Source: Thalassiosira profunda (taxonomy: Eukaryota; Bacillariophyta; Thalassiosirophyceae; Thalassiosirales; Thalassiosiraceae). From it: a stretch of DNA of 10,267 nucleotides. The first letter of the stretch is position 1. Every line of letters begins with the position of its first letter. Positions 1 through 8,415 of the stretch are shown in pieces. Below the pieces are notes generated by a model, which had not been told where the DNA came from, searched no databases, and saw only the letters and a list, made by a program, of their open reading frames with translations. A program made the translations under genes and the position numbers. The stretch spans positions 1 to 10,267 of the forward strand of contig JALLAP010000816.1 of NCBI GenBank assembly GCA_036939355.1, in the 5' to 3' direction.

Positions 1-3000
1 CGTCGGAGCCGGGCCACGTGTGCCCCTTTCTGCGAAAGTAGCGGCGCAGCGCCATGCAGCGCTGGTTTCCCGGGACGGTGCGCGAATAAAGGGACATTTC
101 CGGGCCGGGCGAGAGTTCCCACCCGCCGCGCTCTGGAGGCAGGAAGGCCCCGTTCGGTTGGAGGTACAACCTCGTGATGCGTTCCTTCACCGCGTTGGCC
201 AATTGCAGTGCGGTGGCCACTGTGTCCTCTTTTCCAAGCTTCGACGCCAGGTACGCGAGGCATCGCGCCGTGGCCATGTAGAAGCTCTGGTGGGTCAGCC
301 ACTGCGAGCAAAAAGTGAGTGCTCAAGATGCGAGCATAACAAAAAGAGGGCGCCACAAACACAGCTGCAACAGGGCACTCACAGTATCCCGACCCCGAAA
401 TGTCAGCCAATCGCCCAGACCACTGCCCTCTTTCGTATAGCCCCGCAACTCCTCGTCGTAACCCTTCTTTTTCAAGCCCTTGTCGAAATGCTCCACCAGA
501 AACTCGAACCAGCGCTCGTGATTCGCGAACGTTTCCTCCACCAGCCCCGCATCGCCGTAGTGCTGATTGTGTCGCGCGGTCATGACCACCGGGGCGCTCG
601 CCCACACCGTCTCGCCGCTCCCCTCGCCGCCCGCCGACGCGTAATCATTAAGGGCGAGCCAGTGGCTCGTCCCCGCGTACGCGCCGTTGTCCCACTGCTG
701 GTCGCCTAAAAGAGAGGGTGAGGTTTTCTGGTTTCAGGTACCTAGCTAAATCACGTAAGTACGTACCCCAATCCCTCACGACCTTGCGGTAGAACGCGCT
801 CATGTCGTACAAATGCAATGCCGCCGGGGAGTCGGCAACTATATCGCCGCCGTACTGGATTTTTTCGCGATGCGGACAGTCGCTCTGGACGCCGAGCAAA
901 TTGGAATTGAGGGCGTTGGCCACGAGCTCGTAGCCGCCGTTGAGGCGGACGTTGGAGCTGCCGAAGCGGCCCCACTCGTTAAAAGCCGTGCGGTAGGCCA
1001 ACGCGGTGACGCCGGAGGGCGGTTGCGCGGTGCAGCATATTTCGACGAAACGAAAGGCGTGCGTTGTGAAGTGCGACTGGCGGGCTTCGGCGAAGCTGCC
1101 TTTGGATTCATCATCGTCTTCGCCGCTCGCATTCCGTGGAAGAATGTACACATCCCTTTGCAGAAGACTCCCCGCCTCAATGTGATCCTTGGGATAGCAC
1201 GGCCCGCCCTTCGCCTCCGCGCCCCCCGCCGGCTTGGATTTGTGCTTGGGGCCGCCGTCGTGCAGTCCCATCCCCGCCACGACGGGAAGATTTATGTCGC
1301 CCCGCGTCAATTCGAGCGACTCGCCGTACAAGACTGTGATGAAGGACTCGTCCGGAGGGAGGGTGCTCACGGTGTGGCCCCGGGGATAGTTTTCGGGGAC
1401 GATGGGCGATGGCAACCCCTCCTCGAATCGCACCACGCCCGAGATTCCCCTGCCAAAGTCGTACATCCACCGACCGTCGCCCAGTCCATAAACTTCGTCC
1501 GGCTCCAGGCGTTCCACGGGCATCACCGGCGGGATTTCGTGGGGTGTCAGTCGCCCAATGGGGGCCAACTTGTGCCGCGGCACTATTTTGCGCCGTGCAT
1601 TGGGCCGCTTGGCGTTGGCCTTCATGTGCAGCGTCGTCCGCCATTCGTCAAGGGTGGTGTCGCTCACGTAGATTTGCGGTGGGACCCACGAGTGAATGGT
1701 TGTGGCTGCGTCTTCGTCTGCGAGTGCCGTCCATTTGCCAGCAGTGTCCCACCCCTCAAACGACGCCATGGATTGCAAATCGACGTACTCGCCCGAAAAG
1801 AGGCTCGACTCCCTTAACGGGCCCTTGGCGACCTGCCATCCCGCTTCCTCGTCGCCCGTCGCCAGCAGCACCCTGCTGTCGCCCGATTGGTACGTCACGT
1901 GCAGCTGCGCAATCGTCGTCACGGCGCCGTGGGGAAAGTAAAACAACCTGATAAAGCTCCCCCCGATGGGCCGGTGGTCCCACCATCCCGATCCCATCGC
2001 CACGCCCACCACGTGCGACTGGGCGGAGCCCTCGCCAACGAGAAAGGGCGTCACGTCGAACCCCCGATACATCGCCCGCTGGGCAAAGTCCGTCAACGGC
2101 GGGTCCAGCGGCCCCGACGAGCTCAGCGGCGTCCCGTCCAAGCTCGCCCGGAACGATCCCAAGCCGGACACCACCAACAACGCCGATTGGACCTCGTCCC
2201 CCTCCACTTCCAACGAAGGAAGTTTCGCCCGAAACATGGGCAATTGGCTCCGCCGCTCCCAATTCCGACAGGCTACATCCTGGTGGCCCTCCCGGTTGTT
2301 TCCCCAAAACGCGCCCGCGTCCGTGACATCCCACGCCTCCAAATCGATCGGGTGCGAAATCCACCGGGCGGCCCACGCGTCGTTTTGGGGGCCGAGGGCG
2401 AACTTGCTCCACTCGGAGGTGGACGGCTTGTTCCCCGCGTCCCAGACGGTCACCCTCCAAATGATGATGGCGCCGGGTTTGGCAGCGTGGAGGAGCTGGC
2501 TGTCTTTCGTCGGAGACACCGCGTCGGGCAATCCGTCGGGCGTGTCGATTTTGCCGGAATCCCAGAGCATCGCCCCCGTGCCAAAGCGGGCGTGGGCCCT
2601 CCACGCCACAATGCGGTAGGCGGACGTTTGTGCGGCGTCGCGGGGATCGGCATGGGGTCGGGCTCGGGAGCGCCATCGAAAGGTGACGTCGGAGGAGGTC
2701 ACCACCGGCAAGAACTCTTCGGCCACCGCTGGTGCATCCGCAGTAAATTGGTTGGGCGATCCCCCCGCCCGCTCGATGAGCTGGAGGTGGTTCACGCTCA
2801 GATCGATCGGGACAATGGCGCCGGTGTCCCCGTCGCGCCCGTTCCCCAACTTGTCCCCCTCGGCCACTTTTTTGGATCCTTTCGGAGATTGCAGTTGCGC
2901 CGCAAAGATCTGTCGGCGGAGCCACCACTTTTTGATTTCGCGGTCTTTGGGATGCCGCCCCGGCGAATGCGGCGGGGCCAACGGCGGGACTTCCAAAGGA

Positions 3001-3608
3001 GGCATCTTCTCCCGCTCTTGCTCGGGTTCTGCTGGATTGTCGTGTTTTCGTTTCGCCGCCTGCCGCACGATCGCCCCGTGGCCCCGTCGTTGCATCGTTC
3101 GCTCGAACGTCTCCGCCAGTTTCTGTTTGCTTCTCCCCCGCATGGCCTCCTTCATCTCCCTTTTCAATGCCTCCTTCTCCTCCCGCGGATGGAACGCCAC
3201 CCGCTTCTTCGCGACCGCCTCCGCCGCCCCGCCGTACGCCCCCCCGTCGGCCTCGGCACTCAGCTTGGTCAGCTCGACATTGAGCGCACCATATTCAGCA
3301 GCTAGCCCTCTCAATTCTTTTTCGAGGTGCTGGATTTCCCGCTGCGCCCGCCGCGCCTCCTTGATGCTCCAGGGTCCGTTATTCCCGTTCCCATTGTTTC
3401 CCCGGACCGTGGATGGGTCGAGGCGGGCGTGCTGCCTGATGACGGAGGCGAGGGCCACCAAGATGGATACGCAGAGCAGGGAAACGAGGCGGAGGGCGAC
3501 GCCCGAATTATTGTTATTGAGCCGCGATGGTGGCTGCGGCGTGGAGGGCCCGGCAGAGGGACGCTTGGGGCGCGGGGGCGTGGCGGTGGGCGGGGAGACC
3601 GGCGCCAT
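1..3608 (-). CDS. Membrane-anchored GH78 alpha-L-rhamnosidase, 3' end cut by window edge
   Basis: Exons on the minus strand are 3608-767, 705-383 and 301 to beyond position 1, giving at least 1155 residues. All junctions keep frame (phase 1, then phase 0). The ATG at 3608 has G at -3 and G at +4. Residues 1-36 are Pro/Ser/Asn-rich and about 37-57 are hydrophobic, suggesting a type II signal anchor. Residues 80-250 are charged and partly coiled-coil-like. From about 305 the protein reads as GH78: an N-terminal beta region (WRVTVWDAG near 384-392), the accessory rhamnosidase domain (about 470-620), then the start of the (alpha/alpha)6 catalytic domain with DCPHREK at 910-916 and GGD at 920-922. 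Exon 2 continues with GDQQWDNGAY and exon 3 with WLTHQSFYMATARCLAYLA. In the family these acidic residues include the general acid, and the enzyme releases terminal L-rhamnose. The catalytic base probably lies beyond the left edge. Lys/Gly-rich insertions at about 665-690 and 785-810 look lineage-specific. The family call is strong; the location (Golgi or cell surface) is inferred. Confidence 0.88.
302..382 (-). other. Intron 2 of the rhamnosidase gene (81 bp)
   Basis: The donor is GTGAGT and the acceptor is TTTTTGCTCGCAG. Splicing in phase 0 joins ...FRGRDT to WLTHQSFYMA. Both flanks match the GH78 pattern GDWL followed by the helix with the A-x-x-LGK motif. Confidence 0.85.
706..766 (-). 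other. Intron 1 of the rhamnosidase gene (61 bp)
   Basis: The donor is GTACGT and the acceptor is preceded by a pyrimidine tract ending TCTCTTTTAG. Splicing joins ...RDWG to DQQWDNG in phase 1 and continues the GH78 similarity. Without splicing the frame runs on to a non-homologous tail. Confidence 0.85.
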
Positions 3609-3674
3609 CGCCTTCGGTGCATGTAGTGACGAAGGGAGGGGAGGCGAGGAGAGGATGAAGCAGAGGAGCGGTCC

Positions 3675-3690
3675 GTGACGGATACGTCAC
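3675..3690. promoter_or_regulatory. Inverted TGACG/CGTCA repeat, candidate bZIP site
   Basis: The sequence GTGACG GATA CGTCAC is a perfect 6-bp inverted repeat with a 4-bp spacer. The second arm contains ACGTCA. A third copy, ATCCGTCAC at 3748-3756, is the reverse complement of GTGACGGAT at 3675-3683. TGACG-type half-sites are typical bZIP targets. The assignment is inference from motif shape only. Confidence 0.4.
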
Positions 3691-3947
3691 ATGCTGCAAA
3701 TCACGCTAAAATCAAACGTGGAATTAGTAATATATTTGCCGGTCCAGATCCGTCACGCTCCGAAAGGAGGAGGAGCAGAGGACTCGCGGCAGCCGGCCCC
3801 CGCCACCAAGGACATTCATGCCACATGCAACCCAAGCAAGCCGCCTGCGCCTATCTCCTCCCCGCTCTCTTCGATCGCGCGTCTGCTGAAGCGGCATCGC
3901 GCTCTGATCGTTATTGATGTTGATTTAGCAATATTTTTTGTGCACAT

Positions 3948-3953
3948 CACGTG
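3948..3953. promoter_or_regulatory. CACGTG (G-box/E-box) hexamer upstream of the SUMO-like/Smr gene
   Basis: A CACGTG palindrome lies 34 bp before the ATG at 3987 and abuts the palindrome TGTGCGCACA (3954-3963). The hexamer is a common bHLH/bZIP target in eukaryotes. It may instead lie inside the 5' UTR, so function is uncertain. Confidence 0.25.
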
Positions 3954-3986
3954 TGTGCGCACAAGAGGGCGCTGTGCCCGCACAAG

Positions 3987-6900
3987 ATGTCCACCCCTAC
4001 CCTCTCTCACGAGGACCAGCTCAAAAAGGAGCTCGTGGAGGCAATCTCGGGCAGCTCCCCCGACGTGATCAAGGCGGCCATCATGAGCCTGCCGGAGGAG
4101 AAAAGCGCTGCCGTTTTGCGCCACATTGCATCCAGCCTCGTCCAGTTCGTCGACGAAGCGGGGGAATCCTCCGCCTACGAAATCAAACGGGATGTGCACC
4201 CGATGTCTCGCGCCTTTTCCGAGTATGCCAGCGACAAGGGGCTGCATCTGGATGCGCTGCGGTTCAGCCTCAACGGGAGGATTTTGGATGCGGACTGCCC
4301 GACGACGGGCGAGCAGCTGGGGATGGATGCCATGAGGAATGATGTGATACACGTCCGGGTGGTGCCAAAAACAGGGCTCACCACAATTTGCTTCGTCGAC
4401 GAGGTGGGAACGATATTGGACTTGGACGCGCACCCCCACTTGCAACTTTATCGCCTCTGCCAAACGTACTTCAAAATGCGGGGAATGGGATTGGTGTATG
4501 ACTTGCTTCAATTCACGTTCAAGGGGGAACGGCTCCTGCTTCAATTCAGGTGCAAGGATTTACTCTGCGATGCGAGGGATGAGACGTTGTCGCAGCTGGG
4601 GATGACGGACGGAGACATCATCTATGTTTCGTTCCAAATGCCCAGCAGGAAACAGCTCGACGAGGACATCAAGGCAATTCCACAGTTAGCCCAGGTTCAA
4701 CCCCCGCACAGCTTTGTCAACTGCAGAGTGGTCGATGACCCTGCCTATGAGCCCTCAGAAACGATGTCTCCCGAAGAATTTGTACCCCATAGGGTGGTGG
4801 GAACGTCACAATTTGGTACTGTGGTGGGCTACTCGGGGCACAGGGACGATACGATTTGGACTGCAGAGTATCCCGACAACATCACGAAAAAATATACCAG
4901 AGACGAATTGATCGATTGCATGCAAACCTACTATTGGGAGAAGAATGGATTCGAGCGTGATGTATTGGCACACCTCGAGCAGCAGGCTGAAAGGCTGCAG
5001 TCGGAAATGAGTTCGCTGGAACAAGGAGAAGGTGCCGATGGAGATGCTTCGATCCTCAATGCGCTCAGGATTGAACAGGAAATAGATCAGCTGGAGAAAA
5101 ATTTGGCGCGATTGCCCGGCTTTCGTGGCATAGTTGCAGAACAAACGCTGGGTCGTCTGGAGTTCAATCTGGGTGATGTGAGAAGGGCGCTGGTAAGGGA
5201 CGGAATCTGTTGCAAGGCGAACAAGCCTATGCTGATGGCTGGTGAAACAGTTTATGCAAAGAGGTGGCAAGCTGACAATAGTGATGCAGAACCGTCGTGG
5301 AAGCGTGGGAGGGTTGAATCTTTCCAATGTTTTGATGAAGACGCCAGTGGGTACGGACCGCGACGAGAGTACTGCGTGACGTTTGACGACGGAGATGTGC
5401 AAAACGGCATTTCAGAGGATCAAGTTGCGTACGAGAGTGAGCATCGCACAAAGCGAGAATTCAGCGAGACAAAGTGGATTGGCGTCGAGCGTAGGGTCGA
5501 CACTGAATCGACCGACCCATGGGCAAGCAAGGTGGGATGGTATGTTGCGAAGATTGAGGGGATTGAGCAGCCGTTCACATATTTGTTTGATGCACTCAGA
5601 GCATATGATGCCCAAACCGTTGCGTGGGAAGGGGCCGACATTGAAGAGGAACAGCTGATTAACATTCCCTCTGATGGGTGGCATGTTATGCTGGAGTCAC
5701 TGAAGGAGCAGAACGTCACCTATTCAGAGATAAAGACGAGGCAGCGAATGCGAGTGCGGCTGCTGCTTTCGAGGGAACGGGTGGCGCACAACTCTGACAT
5801 GCACAGAATAGGCACCGTTCTGTTTCAGTGGGCGAATCGCACCCCAACAAATGGTGACGACGACGAACTCGAGCAACTTGGATGCAAGCTAGCGAGGACG
5901 TACAAGGAATGCCAGGGGCAGTTTTTGGATGGCAATGCAACTTCCATGAGGGAGAGGTTGTATCTATTTGCGTTGATTCGGCAGTGCGTCGAAGAGGTGA
6001 GATGATTTATTTCCTTGGCCTTTGTCCTCGCCCCTTGCCAAGGTGGCCCTCACATCACAATGAAACCACGTTGCCCTTGCAGGCTTGGGATTTCGATCAG
6101 CTCTGTCGTTTCTTCATTGGCGCAGAAGGCAACATCGACAGGTTCTTGCGGAGCGTTCCTATTTTTAGGGAGGGATATGATGCGGCGTCAGAGGGCGTGA
6201 ACGAGTCCACGGAGGCGATGGTGGCCGGGTTTCTGACGATGCGAAAGATGAAGCAGCTACACAACAAGCTCAACAAAATGATGGCGTACCTTTGTTCTCA
6301 TGAGCCACTGCACACAGATGCTTTCCGGATCATCAACATTGTCGATACGAGCAACAATGCACAGAAAAGATACGTGGCAGCGATGCGCCAGCCTCTGAAG
6401 GACGTCCTTGCAAGATACGCACTGCTCAGGGGCGTATCTGTGAAGTCTCTCAGGATTGAGCTCGGTGGCAGACCAGCCTTCTTGAGTGCCATTGGCAAAA
6501 AGTCTCTGGAGGCTTTGGGTCTGAAGGACGACGAGATGGTGAAGGTGACTGTAATGCAATCTTCGCCTCCCGAAACAAATAGAAAGGAGGAGTTGCAGCG
6601 CAAACCGCAACGCCAGAAATCGAAGGGCAAAGGAAAGAAGAAGGGCACGGCGAAGAGCAAGAAGAAGCAACCGCACAAAGTCGAACTGCCGGTGAACGAC
6701 AAAGAAAGGGACAAGAAGCAGTGGTTGGACGCCATTTCGCAGGTGTTCGTCGAGGCAGATCCGCAATTCAGGGAAATCAGACAGAGGCTCAGTGCTCTTA
6801 GTTTGCAGCGAACGGCGCCGAAGCAAAGAAGGCGCCAACCAAAAGAGGAAGCTACTGCTGCGGAAACGACCGACAATCCTCCGTTGGATGGCCTAGGCGG

Positions 6901-7228
6901 CAAGGCCGGGAAGTCTCAGTTTGTCGTTCAAGTCGGAGAGGTGGCGAATCTGTACAAAACGGCCAAGCCCTCCGCCGCTCGCAAGCAGTCGGGCCAGATT
7001 GCTCGCGAGGTGGATCTGCACGGCTGCACGACAGCGGAGGCCCTGGCAAAGCTGGACGAATGCCTCCCCGAATGGGTGGACACTGCGATGAAGGGCGAGT
7101 ATCCCTGGGTCATTGCCGTCCGAATCGTCTGCGGCGGAGGCAGCCAAACGTTGGCGGAGGCAGTCGAGGGTTGGATCAGGCAAAGCCCCAACGTGTCGAA
7201 CGCGCCGAAGAATTTATACACTTACTAA
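3987..7228 (+). CDS. Multidomain protein: three SUMO-like domains, two Tudor-like, AP2-like and C-terminal Smr
   Basis: Exons are 3987-5996 and 6083-7228, joined in phase 0, giving 1051 residues. The start is the ATG at 3987 with A at -3; the frame is open upstream only from a GTG at 3951. Domains by eye: SUMO-like 1 (about 65-126, ending LGMDAMRNDVIHVRVV), SUMO-like 2 (about 132-216, ending LGMTDGDIIYVSF), Tudor-like (268-310), coiled coil (324-376), Tudor-like (420-481, with YCVTFDDGDVQNG), AP2-like (495-561), helical region (576-670), SUMO-like 3 (752-827, with LGLKDDEMVKVTVM), a Lys-rich linker (839-869) and Smr (977-1051, with VDLHGCT and IVCGGGSQ). None of the SUMO-like folds ends in a processable Gly-Gly, so they are probably built-in binding modules. 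Smr domains are nucleases or nucleic-acid binders in MutS2, SMR-type PPR proteins and Cue2/N4BP2. A role in RNA or ribosome quality control, or in chromatin/DNA repair, is inference. The gene diverges from the rhamnosidase gene and converges on the kinase gene. Confidence 0.85.
5997..6082 (+). other. Intron of the SUMO-like/Smr gene (86 bp)
   Basis: The donor is GTGAGA and the acceptor is CCCTTGCAG. Exon 1 would otherwise stop three codons later with TGA. Splicing in phase 0 joins ...LIRQCVEE to AWDFDQLCRFFIG and links the N-terminal domains to the third SUMO-like and Smr domains. Confidence 0.85.
7001..7225 (+). other. Smr domain at the C terminus of the multidomain protein
   Basis: Residues 977-1051 hold the Smr hallmarks: V-D-L-H-G-C-T at 980-986 followed by a helix, then a strand and glycine-rich turn IVCGGGSQ around 1019, then a helix WIRQSPNVSNAPKN. 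In canonical Smr domains the turn is usually H-G-x-G; here it is C-G-G-G. The protein ends a few residues later, so the domain is complete but has no tail. Confidence 0.8.
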
Positions 7229-7328
7229 TTCGTACTACATTCTCATTCGTCACAAAATCGCTCGCCCCCCGCTTTGCGACCATTGCAGCATCAATATTAT
7301 GTCCAAAGTCCCAATCAAAACCAATCTA
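7229..7328. other. Convergent 3' intergenic region
   Basis: One hundred bases separate the stop codon of the SUMO-like/Smr gene (TAA at 7226-7228) from that of the kinase gene (TGA at 7331-7329, minus strand). I see no canonical AATAAA on either strand. The two 3' UTRs must be short or overlapping. Confidence 0.6.
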
Positions 7329-8252
7329 TCACAAGCCCTTGGCACCACGAAACCCCGTCGGTCGATCGCTGAGCTTCTTCATGCCTTTCATCCCCTTGAG
7401 CATCCGCTGGGTCCTCAACCGGGTCTCCACCATCGAAACCAGCCTGTCCATTTCCTGCACCCCGTTGTAGGGCACGAAGTGCAGCAGTCTTCCCGTGCCC
7501 TTGCTTTTCCAAAACTTGACAATCGGGTCGGTTTGCGCGTGGTACACCCGCATGCGTTCCGCGATGACGTCCTCCGCATCGTCGTCCCTTTTGGCCCAGT
7601 CCGTCTCCGGGTTGCATTCCACATTGCACGCCCCCTCTTTTGGCAATATTGGAGGCATGTGGAAGCCGCCGGAATCCACCCCGTTAATATTGAAGTTTCC
7701 CCCGCAGAGTTTGCACTTCCGCCGTCCCCGCTGCTNAGCCGCCGGAATCCACCCCGTTAATATTGAAGTTTCCCCCGCAGAGTTTGCACTTCCGCCGTCC
7801 CCGCTGCTTCGTCATGCACACCTCGTCCGGGACGTCGAATTGTATCGCCATCGTCGGGCGCAGATTCTTCGGCCACTCCCGCAGCAGCTTCGTCTGCGCG
7901 GCGTTGCGGGGAAAACAGTCCAGGATGACCATGTCGTTGTCCGCCACGGCGTTTTTGAGCCGCGGGATGAGGAGGTCGTTGATGTATTCGTCGGATACCA
8001 TGCCGCCCGACCGCATGGTCGCCCGGAGCTCGTTGTCCTCGATCGATCGCTCCCGGAGGATTTCGCCAATGTTGAGGCACGTGCCGTTGAAGCGCGCGGC
8101 GAGGAGCTCGCCGTAGGTGCCTGCAGGTATGCACACATCAGCACTGCGAAAGTGAATTGCAAACATCAATATGGCTGATGGATGGACGCACCTTTCCCGC
8201 TGCCCGGCGGCCCGATCAGCGACAATATTTTGCTCGAAAATCGCGCCGCCAT
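7329..8252 (-). CDS. ADK: Adenylate kinase, zinc-type lid; frame broken by an assembly duplication
   Basis: Exon 1 is 8252-8192 and exon 2 starts at 8120 and ends at the TGA at 7331-7329. The start ATG has A at -3 and G at +4. The P-loop GPPGSGKGT spans residues 14-22. Then come LNIGEILRER (AMP site), DCFPRNAAQ at 88-96, a lid with CKLC (132, 135) and CNVEC (161, 165), and KRDDDAEDV (173-181) before a YHAQTDPI helix. Adenylate kinases interconvert 2 ADP with ATP plus AMP; the long lid and the Gln of the FPR motif favour AK over UMP/CMP kinase. As written, a 72-bp duplication plus N (7664-7808) shifts the frame. Counting it once gives an open frame of 259 residues with a complete lid. Usual DGFPR is DCFPR here. 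The frame is also open upstream to an ATG at 8675, which would add 141 basic, unrecognised residues; I prefer 8252. Compartment is not evident. Confidence 0.9.
7664..7808. repeat. Exact 72-bp direct duplication flanking a single N, likely misjoined contig ends
   Basis: Positions 7664-7735 and 7737-7808 are identical over 72 bp, with one ambiguous base (N, 7736) between them. The copies fall inside the kinase lid coding region. The extra 73 bases are not a multiple of three and disrupt the frame. Counting the segment once fuses two otherwise partial frames into one kinase. The pattern fits two contigs with overlapping ends joined by a placeholder N instead of being merged. Confidence 0.93.
8121..8191 (-). 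other. Intron of the adenylate kinase gene (71 bp)
   Basis: The donor is GTGCGT and the acceptor is CATACCTGCAG. Splicing in phase 1 rebuilds the P-loop glycine codon (G from exon 1, GC from exon 2), giving GKG-TYGELLAARF. The invariant P-loop confirms the junction to the base. Confidence 0.92.
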
Positions 8253-8289
8253 GTTGCTGATGGAGCCCGCAAGAGCCGCGATGCTACGG

Positions 8290-8297
8290 TTTGGCGC
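8290..8297. promoter_or_regulatory. TTTGGCGC box, candidate E2F-like site, proximal
   Basis: TTTGGCGC followed by GC lies 38 bp upstream of the kinase ATG. It matches the general E2F/DP core TTTSSCGC. A second identical core lies at 8408-8415. It is short and could occur by chance in G+C-rich DNA. Confidence 0.25.
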
Positions 8298-8407
8298 GCA
8301 GGAGGCGCGGGGGGAGGCAGGCGGCGAGGAGCGAGAGTTTGGTTGGCTCTCTGACTCTCTGCGGTGGGATTTGCCAAGAATTGCTCTGAGCGTGGGTTTG
8401 GTGTGGG

Positions 8408-8415
8408 TTTGGCGC
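8408..8415. promoter_or_regulatory. TTTGGCGC box, candidate E2F-like site, distal
   Basis: TTTGGCGC followed by GGAAA makes a near-palindromic E2F-like element 156 bp upstream of the kinase ATG. It overlaps the second copy of the tandem GTGGGTTTG. Function is inferred from motif shape alone. Confidence 0.25.

Larger units (their letters stand above)
3609..3986. promoter_or_regulatory. Divergent promoter region between the rhamnosidase and SUMO-like/Smr genes
   Basis: The two start codons face away from each other across 378 bp, so this stretch should hold both promoters and both 5' UTRs. It contains GTGACG-GATA-CGTCAC at 3675-3690, a further ATCCGTCAC at 3748-3756, an AT-rich TAATATATTT at 3728-3737, CACGTG at 3948-3953 and the 10-bp palindrome TGTGCGCACA at 3954-3963. 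I see no coding evidence inside it. The transcription start sites cannot be placed by eye. Confidence 0.6.

Noticed and set aside
20..709. Plus-strand 229-codon open frame at the left edge
   Set aside because: It lies opposite rhamnosidase exons 2 and 3 and both introns, and has no recognisable domain.
813..3305. Long plus-strand open frames opposite the rhamnosidase (334, 472 and 331 codons)
   Set aside because: They are antisense shadows of a G+C-rich coding strand. Their translations show no domain and are rich in Arg/Pro, while the minus frame carries clear GH78 motifs.
3951..3986. Extension of the SUMO-like/Smr protein to a GTG at 3951
   Set aside because: The gene is eukaryotic and the first in-frame ATG, at 3987, has a good -3 base. 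The added 12 residues are unremarkable.
7684..7760. Kinase C-terminus as written, after the N (AAGTAEVQTLRGKLQY)
   Set aside because: It arises from reading the duplicated 72 bp in the wrong frame. The N and exact duplication point to an assembly error.
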